A stretch of 5,984 bases of DNA. Origin: Chitinophagaceae bacterium. Its GTDB lineage: Bacteria > Bacteroidota > Bacteroidia > Chitinophagales > Chitinophagaceae. The notes under the pieces were generated by a model. It saw nothing but the letters and a program-made list of their open reading frames with translations. It searched no databases and had not been told where the DNA came from. This document shows, piece by piece, positions 5,008 to 5,984 of the stretch. Location: positions 1 to 5,984 of the forward strand of contig JALOMC010000162.1 of assembly GCA_025455665.1 (NCBI GenBank), written 5' to 3'. The translations under genes and the position numbers were made by a program. Within the stretch, counting starts at the first letter, position 1. Every line of letters starts with the position of its first letter.

Positions 5008-5984
5008 CTAATTGGCAGCTTTTTTTGGCGAAACAGCAATCACTGGCGCCTCACTACTATCGGGCACCAGCCGGGGTACCGATTTGCGCAACAGGCGCTG
5101 GCGGCGGCGCTTGTACAAATACAGCGATAGGCCGATGCTGAGAAAGCCGAGCCCATTGATCAGTAGCAGCAGCCGGGTATTGCCCCAGCTTTGCAGCTGG
5201 TAGCTTAAAAGGGCCACTACCAACCCCACACCTGTCAAAAACAAGGTGATCTGCAGATGAGACCAACCGAAGCGCAGCAGGATATGGTGCACATGGTTTC
5301 GATCGGGCGTGAATGGCGGTATGCCACTGAAAATACGGAAGGCAAACACCCGTAACGTATCGAAAAGGGGCACGAAAAGGATAGCAAACCCTACGGCGGC
5401 AGGCGACTGAATGGCCCACACGCTGGCATTGCCTGCGGTTTGAATAAAATGGATAACAAGCGTAGCATGCACCAGACCACACAAAAGGCTGCCGGTATCG
5501 CCCATGAAAATGCGGGCCGGCGGATAATTAAAAATGAGAAAGGCACCCACCGCACCCGCCAGCGAGGTGGCCATACAGGCATACTGAAAATCGCCATTGA
5601 TGGCAAAATAGAGTGCGAACAAAGCGGCGCTTAAGAAACTGAGGCTACCCGCCAGCCCGTCTATTCCATCAATCAGATTGAAGGCATTGATGATGACTAC
5701 AATGGTAGCAATGGTGAAAATTTGGGAAGCGATGGGGGGTAAATCGTAGATGCCGAGCATGCCGCCCATTGAGCCGATGACCAACCCTCCTTTGAATACC
5801 AGCAACGCAGCAGCCAACAACTGGCCAAAAAACTTCTTGAACGGCGAAATATTCAGCAGATCGTCTTTCAGGCCAATAAAGAACATGATGAGGGCTGCGG
5901 CCACAAAGTATTGCAGTACAAAATGAGTACCGCTAAATACTACCGACAGCAAAAAAGCGGTAATAAAACCGGCAAACATGGCCA
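5008..5984 (-). CDS. MraY/WecA/TagO-family undecaprenyl-phosphate sugar-1-phosphate transferase (N-terminus outside window)
   Basis: Enzymes of this family move a HexNAc-1-phosphate, usually GlcNAc-1-P, from a UDP-sugar to undecaprenyl phosphate at the inner membrane, the first step of O-antigen, capsule or wall-polymer assembly. Numbering from the ATG at 5979: GLKDD (36-40) is the Mg-binding aspartate pair, with K and Q following in SPFKKFFGQ; NAFNLIDGIDGLAG (98-111) is the catalytic NxxNxxDGxDGL loop; FNYPPARIFMGDTGS (150-164) and DTLR (207-210) follow. PDRNHVHH (225-232) is the HxHH motif of the WecA/TagO branch, absent from MraY, so peptidoglycan MraY is unlikely. Many membrane helices are visible, and the C-terminus is a basic cytoplasmic tail. 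The frame is open through the last bases, and LAMFAGF-type sequence normally follows a GG motif about 40-50 residues in, so Met at 5979 is internal and the real start lies to the right. The exact donor sugar is not determinable. Confidence 0.93.
   Translation of the reverse strand, partial: AMFAGFITAFLLSVVFSGTHFVLQYFVAAALIMFFIGLKDDLLNISPFKKFFGQLLAAALLVFKGGLVIGSMGGMLGIYDLPPIASQIFTIATIVVIINAFNLIDGIDGLAGSLSFLSAALFALYFAINGDFQYACMATSLAGAVGAFLIFNYPPARIFMGDTGSLLCGLVHATLVIHFIQTAGNASVWAIQSPAAVGFAILFVPLFDTLRVFAFRIFSGIPPFTPDRNHVHHILLRFGWSHLQITLFLTGVGLVVALLSYQLQSWGNTRLLLLINGLGFLSIGLSLYLYKRRRQRLLRKSVPRLVPDSSEAPVIAVSPKKAAN

Noticed and set aside
5057..5482. Alternative-frame minus-strand ORF of 141 codons inside the sugar-phosphate transferase gene
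   Set aside because: It is an out-of-frame shadow rich in Arg, Cys and Pro; the overlapping frame carries all catalytic motifs of the MraY/WecA family.

Overview
The window looks like a chromosomal segment of a Bacteroidota bacterium, most likely of the class Chitinophagia (family Chitinophagaceae). The evidence is the gene content (a DUF1501 protein and a DUF3078 outer-membrane protein with a C-terminal Phe), the lack of Shine-Dalgarno sequences before the starts, and several exact copies of the Bacteroidota -7 promoter element TAnnTTTG just upstream of genes. The family-level placement is inference from general resemblance.

Layout, left to right. (1) 1-492, plus strand: the C-terminal part of a DUF1501 protein, running in from the left edge. 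(2) 659-766, plus strand: a very small single-span membrane protein of 35 residues, preceded by a TAnnTTTG element and followed by a strong bidirectional terminator (792-828). (3) 843-1643, minus strand: scpA, the kleisin subunit of the SMC-ScpAB condensin. (4) 1773-2729, minus strand: a DUF3078 outer-membrane beta-barrel protein. (5) 2831-3202, minus strand: mscL, the large-conductance mechanosensitive channel. (6) 3372-4319, plus strand: an EamA/DMT-family transporter, divergent from mscL. (7) 4368-4931, minus strand: frr, ribosome recycling factor, convergent with the transporter and sharing a bidirectional terminator with it (4299-4335). (8) 5008-5984, minus strand: a MraY/WecA/TagO-family polyprenyl-phosphate sugar-1-phosphate transferase whose N-terminus lies beyond the right edge.

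These genes do not form one pathway. They are mostly housekeeping and envelope genes (chromosome segregation, outer membrane, osmotic safety valve, ribosome recycling, lipid-linked glycan initiation), each with its own punctuation. The most distinctive trait is how tightly that punctuation is packed. At two minus-strand junctions (mscL to DUF3078 and DUF3078 to scpA) the next gene's putative promoter (TTTA-N19-TAnnTTTG) lies inside or directly against the upstream gene's terminator hairpin. I see no mobile element, CRISPR array, tRNA, rRNA or defence system. The one gene that may be undescribed is the 35-residue membrane protein at 659-766.
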